Positions 61,968 through 64,000 of a stretch of 64,000 nt of DNA are shown piece by piece (position 1 is the stretch's first letter; every line of letters starts with the position of its first letter). The translations under genes were made by a program, and so were the position numbers. The stretch is from assembly GCA_021808195.1 (NCBI GenBank), contig JAKBCE010000008.1, positions 1 to 64,000 on the forward strand. The letters run 5' to 3'. A model generated the notes under the pieces. It saw only the letters and a list, made by a program, of their open reading frames with translations, searched no databases and was not told the DNA's origin. The stretch comes from Pseudomonadota bacterium (GTDB lineage: Bacteria > Pseudomonadota > Gammaproteobacteria > Steroidobacterales > Steroidobacteraceae).

Positions 61968-63005
61968 TCAGTCGGCTCGCAGCATGTGCAGGATCCGCGC
62001 GCGCAGCTTCGCGTAGTTGCCCGATCGCAGCGCCCCGAGCAGTCCGTGCTGCTCGGCCGGCAGATGCGCCAACGGATGTCCCTGCCTGCGGAACACGTAA
62101 TGATCGAAATACGCCTGCCACGCTCGCCGTTCGGCTGCTGGACGCTCCGCGATGGTGATCAGCGCGAGCAGCAGTCCCGTATAGGGCGCATCCGGGCCGT
62201 AGCTGAAGGCATCCCACCAGTAATTGATCATGGCATTCAGGTGCGCCGTCGCCTCGACCTGATGCCACCACAGCTTCGGCAGGTAAAGTGCATCGCCCGC
62301 CTCAAGCTCGGCACTGTAGGCTTGCTCGCGAATCGCCTCGAAACGCGGAAAGCGCCCACGTTCCTGCGGCGGGGCCGACGCAGCCAGGCTCACCGTCGCA
62401 CCCGACAGGGTGTGATCGATGGGTCCGGGATAGAGCCGATCGATCAGTTCGGGTGCGTACAGAGTGAAGCGGCGCCGTCCCGCGACCACGCAGGCGAGAT
62501 TGTCGAAGGTGTCGTAATGGCTCGAAACGTCCGAAGCCGTCCCAACCCACAGACGCGGGCTCGCCGACGCATCGAGTAGCGGCATGGGATTCTCGGCGCT
62601 GAAGCCCGGCAGGCACTGCGCCGCCGGCACAGAACCCAGATAGACCGACTTGCCGTCCGATTGCCCGAGTGCCGCCTCGATGGCGCCGAGCGCCTCCCGG
62701 TAGGAGACGGTCCGGCGCTCGAAGTTAAAACCCTGCAAATCCGGTTGATAATAGTACTTGCCGCCGATCGCCGGCTCGCCGAAAAAAACCTCGACGCGCG
62801 CGCCGCAATCGAATCGCCCCAGATAATCCGTCAGGCCGAGCGGCGCGGCGCACGCGGCATGCACGGCCGGCCAATCCGACACCAAATTACGGATCACAAC
62901 CGGCCGGCAACCCTCGATCACCTCGCGACGGAACTGCTCGGCACTGCCGAGCGTGCGCCCTTCGATCTCTTGCACCCTATTCGCCATGCACGCCGGCTCG
63001 CCCAT
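61968..63005 (-). CDS. Cupin_8 / JmjC-like oxygenase (first copy)
   Basis: 345 residues (339 if started at the ATG at 62987). Same fold and length as the protein at 58455: FRREVIEGCRPVVIRNLVSDWP at the start (family pattern), Fe ligands in SHYDTFDN and WWHQVEA, then INYWWDAF. It starts 18 bp after SapC on the same strand and is followed by the TPR-OGT gene after about 107 bp. Probably a 2-oxoglutarate oxygenase that hydroxylates a protein or peptide. Confidence 0.85.
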   Translation of the reverse strand: MGEPACMANRVQEIEGRTLGSAEQFRREVIEGCRPVVIRNLVSDWPAVHAACAAPLGLTDYLGRFDCGARVEVFFGEPAIGGKYYYQPDLQGFNFERRTVSYREALGAIEAALGQSDGKSVYLGSVPAAQCLPGFSAENPMPLLDASASPRLWVGTASDVSSHYDTFDNLACVVAGRRRFTLYAPELIDRLYPGPIDHTLSGATVSLAASAPPQERGRFPRFEAIREQAYSAELEAGDALYLPKLWWHQVEATAHLNAMINYWWDAFSYGPDAPYTGLLLALITIAERPAAERRAWQAYFDHYVFRRQGHPLAHLPAEQHGLLGALRSGNYAKLRARILHMLRAD

Positions 63006-63023
63006 AGCGGCCCCGACCGCCGC

Positions 63024-63758
63024 TCAATTCCGTCCGTTCGCCGGCACACCACCCAGCATTTCCGTACCGGCGCGCAACCGGCCATTTTTCCGCCGGGCGA
63101 GCACCGGCAACTGCTTCTGCGAGGCGATCATCAGATGAATCAGCGTGAGATAGCCGCGCCGAAACAGCTCGACCACGGTGGCATCGGGCAGCCGTGAGAG
63201 GACGTCCTGGTTGATGGTGTAAAGACCAACGCAGTTACGCAGGCTGCCGTCATCGAATTCCACTTCCACATCGACCGGCTCAATCAGATTGAGCTCGACC
63301 AGCCGTGCGATGAACACCTTGGTGATCTCAATGCCAGGCTTGAGGTCCTGGAACGCCCAGATGATGCTCTGCAGATAACGCGTCGGCTGACCGAACTCGT
63401 CGAACAGCGGCTTGCCGCCCTCGGCACCGACCCGCGGATCGTCCAGATCGATCGCGAGCTCATCGCCGTGGGTATAGAACGGCGCGCGTTGCAGACTGAG
63501 CGGACGGTAGAACTCACGATCGCGCCACTGCTCGAGAAACAGATTCTCATCCTCATCGAAGCCCAGCATCGCCCCGCAGTAAAACCGCCCGGTATTGGCA
63601 TCCTTCGCGAACAGGATCGGGTAGTGCACGAGCAAATGCGGGAACTCATTGACCACTACCTGTACGAACCGACGGCTGTCACCGTACGCTGCGGACGCTC
63701 GCCCATCGACCGTCAGAGAGCGGTGGGCGACCTTATTGAGCGGAACGATCTGCGTCAT
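63024..63758 (-). CDS. SapC family protein
   Basis: 244 residues (251 if started at TTG 63779, which overlaps the halogenase stop as TTGA). It has IVPLNKVAHRSLTV, VVNEFPHLLVHYPILFAKD, AMLGFDEDENLFLE and the end VLARRKNG, the SapC pattern. The name comes from a Campylobacter surface-layer gene cluster; these homologues recur beside TonB receptors, cupin_8 and tryptophan halogenase genes. Biochemical function is unknown. Confidence 0.8.
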   Translation of the reverse strand: MTQIVPLNKVAHRSLTVDGRASAAYGDSRRFVQVVVNEFPHLLVHYPILFAKDANTGRFYCGAMLGFDEDENLFLEQWRDREFYRPLSLQRAPFYTHGDELAIDLDDPRVGAEGGKPLFDEFGQPTRYLQSIIWAFQDLKPGIEITKVFIARLVELNLIEPVDVEVEFDDGSLRNCVGLYTINQDVLSRLPDATVVELFRRGYLTLIHLMIASQKQLPVLARRKNGRLRAGTEMLGGVPANGRN

Positions 63759-63775
63759 GTGATGCCGTTCGGTGT

Positions 63776-64000
63776 TCAAACTGGTTGCAGTCCGTAATGA
63801 TGGATTTTCTCGATCAGCTCGCGATTCTTCGGCAACTGCGACTGCAGGTGCAGCGCAATGCGCTCATTGTCACGCACTGCCCGGGCGGCGAGCGGCGCAC
63901 TCGTGACAGTATCCTCGGGAAGGACTTCCGTCTCAAATCCCATGCCATAGAGCACGTACTGATAGCTCGCCGCCGGAAACACCTCCTCGAGGCGATCAAA
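63776..64000 (-). CDS. Tryptophan halogenase family protein, C-terminal end only
   Basis: The frame is open to the right edge, so only about 74 C-terminal residues are seen: FPAASYQYVLYGMGFETE and a tail of helical, charged sequence (HLQSQLPKNRELIEKIHHYG). This tail is typical of flavin-dependent tryptophan halogenase-like proteins. Its stop overlaps a possible SapC start. It is the upstream gene of the SapC-JmjC-OGT operon. The flavin motifs lie outside the window. Confidence 0.78.
   Translation of the reverse strand, partial: FDRLEEVFPAASYQYVLYGMGFETEVLPEDTVTSAPLAARAVRDNERIALHLQSQLPKNRELIEKIHHYGLQPV

Overview
The window is high-GC DNA from a gammaproteobacterium. The evidence is the conserved block queG | nnr-tsaE-amidase / mutL-miaA-hfq-hflX-purA and the block panC-panB-kinase-folK-pcnB. 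A PEP-CTERM protein, a SapC/halogenase cluster and a LacI-controlled glucuronoxylan locus suggest an environmental, plant-polymer-degrading lineage near Xanthomonadales, Nevskiales or Steroidobacterales. This placement is inference from gene content; no rRNA gene is present.

Region 1 (1-7.5 kb) is envelope lipid and sugar metabolism: a GT2 glycosyltransferase cut by the left edge, DedA, phosphatidylserine decarboxylase, a membrane-anchored class III aminotransferase, an Mpo1-like membrane protein, a GT4 glycosyltransferase and a GAF hybrid histidine kinase. Region 2 (7.7-23.7 kb) is housekeeping. The only interruption is a glycine-rich PEP-CTERM gene with a clear sigma-54 promoter, lying between mutL and the amidase. 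Region 3 (23.75-26 kb) is a decayed 2.16-kb island in tRNA-Glu(CTC), bounded by 45-bp direct repeats. It carries a PIN-toxin/antitoxin pair and remnants of an integrase, a LuxR-type regulator and a class C beta-lactamase. Region 4 (26-36.4 kb) is mixed: a beta-helix protein without its N-terminus, a cupin, an L,D-transpeptidase-like protein, a nucleotidyltransferase, a divergent GroEL without GroES, a HAD phosphatase, a DUF1203 protein and a Tat-exported multicopper oxidase.

Region 5 (36.6-58 kb) is a glucuronoxylan/xylose/glucuronate locus: sugar porter, LacI repressor, aldose epimerase, UxuB, secreted GH67 alpha-glucuronidase, UxaC, hexuronate transporter, ManD, GH3, XylB, a lipoprotein esterase and KdgK. 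Seven 14-bp operators of the form TGRTANCGNTAYCA (one degenerate) lie in its promoters. At several sites the right half of the operator is also the -10 element. One secreted 648-residue protein in this locus matches no family I recognise. An inward-rectifier-type K+ channel gene sits inside the region.

Region 6 (58.1-64 kb) is a halogenase / SapC / JmjC-like / TPR-OGT / JmjC-like cluster. The outer JmjC-like gene sits behind the same operator-promoter, which ties the cluster to xylan regulation. Together Regions 5 and 6 look like one sensing, uptake and degradation unit with an uncharacterised modification module.

Two genes (tsaE and xylB) appear to start at CTG codons behind good Shine-Dalgarno sequences.
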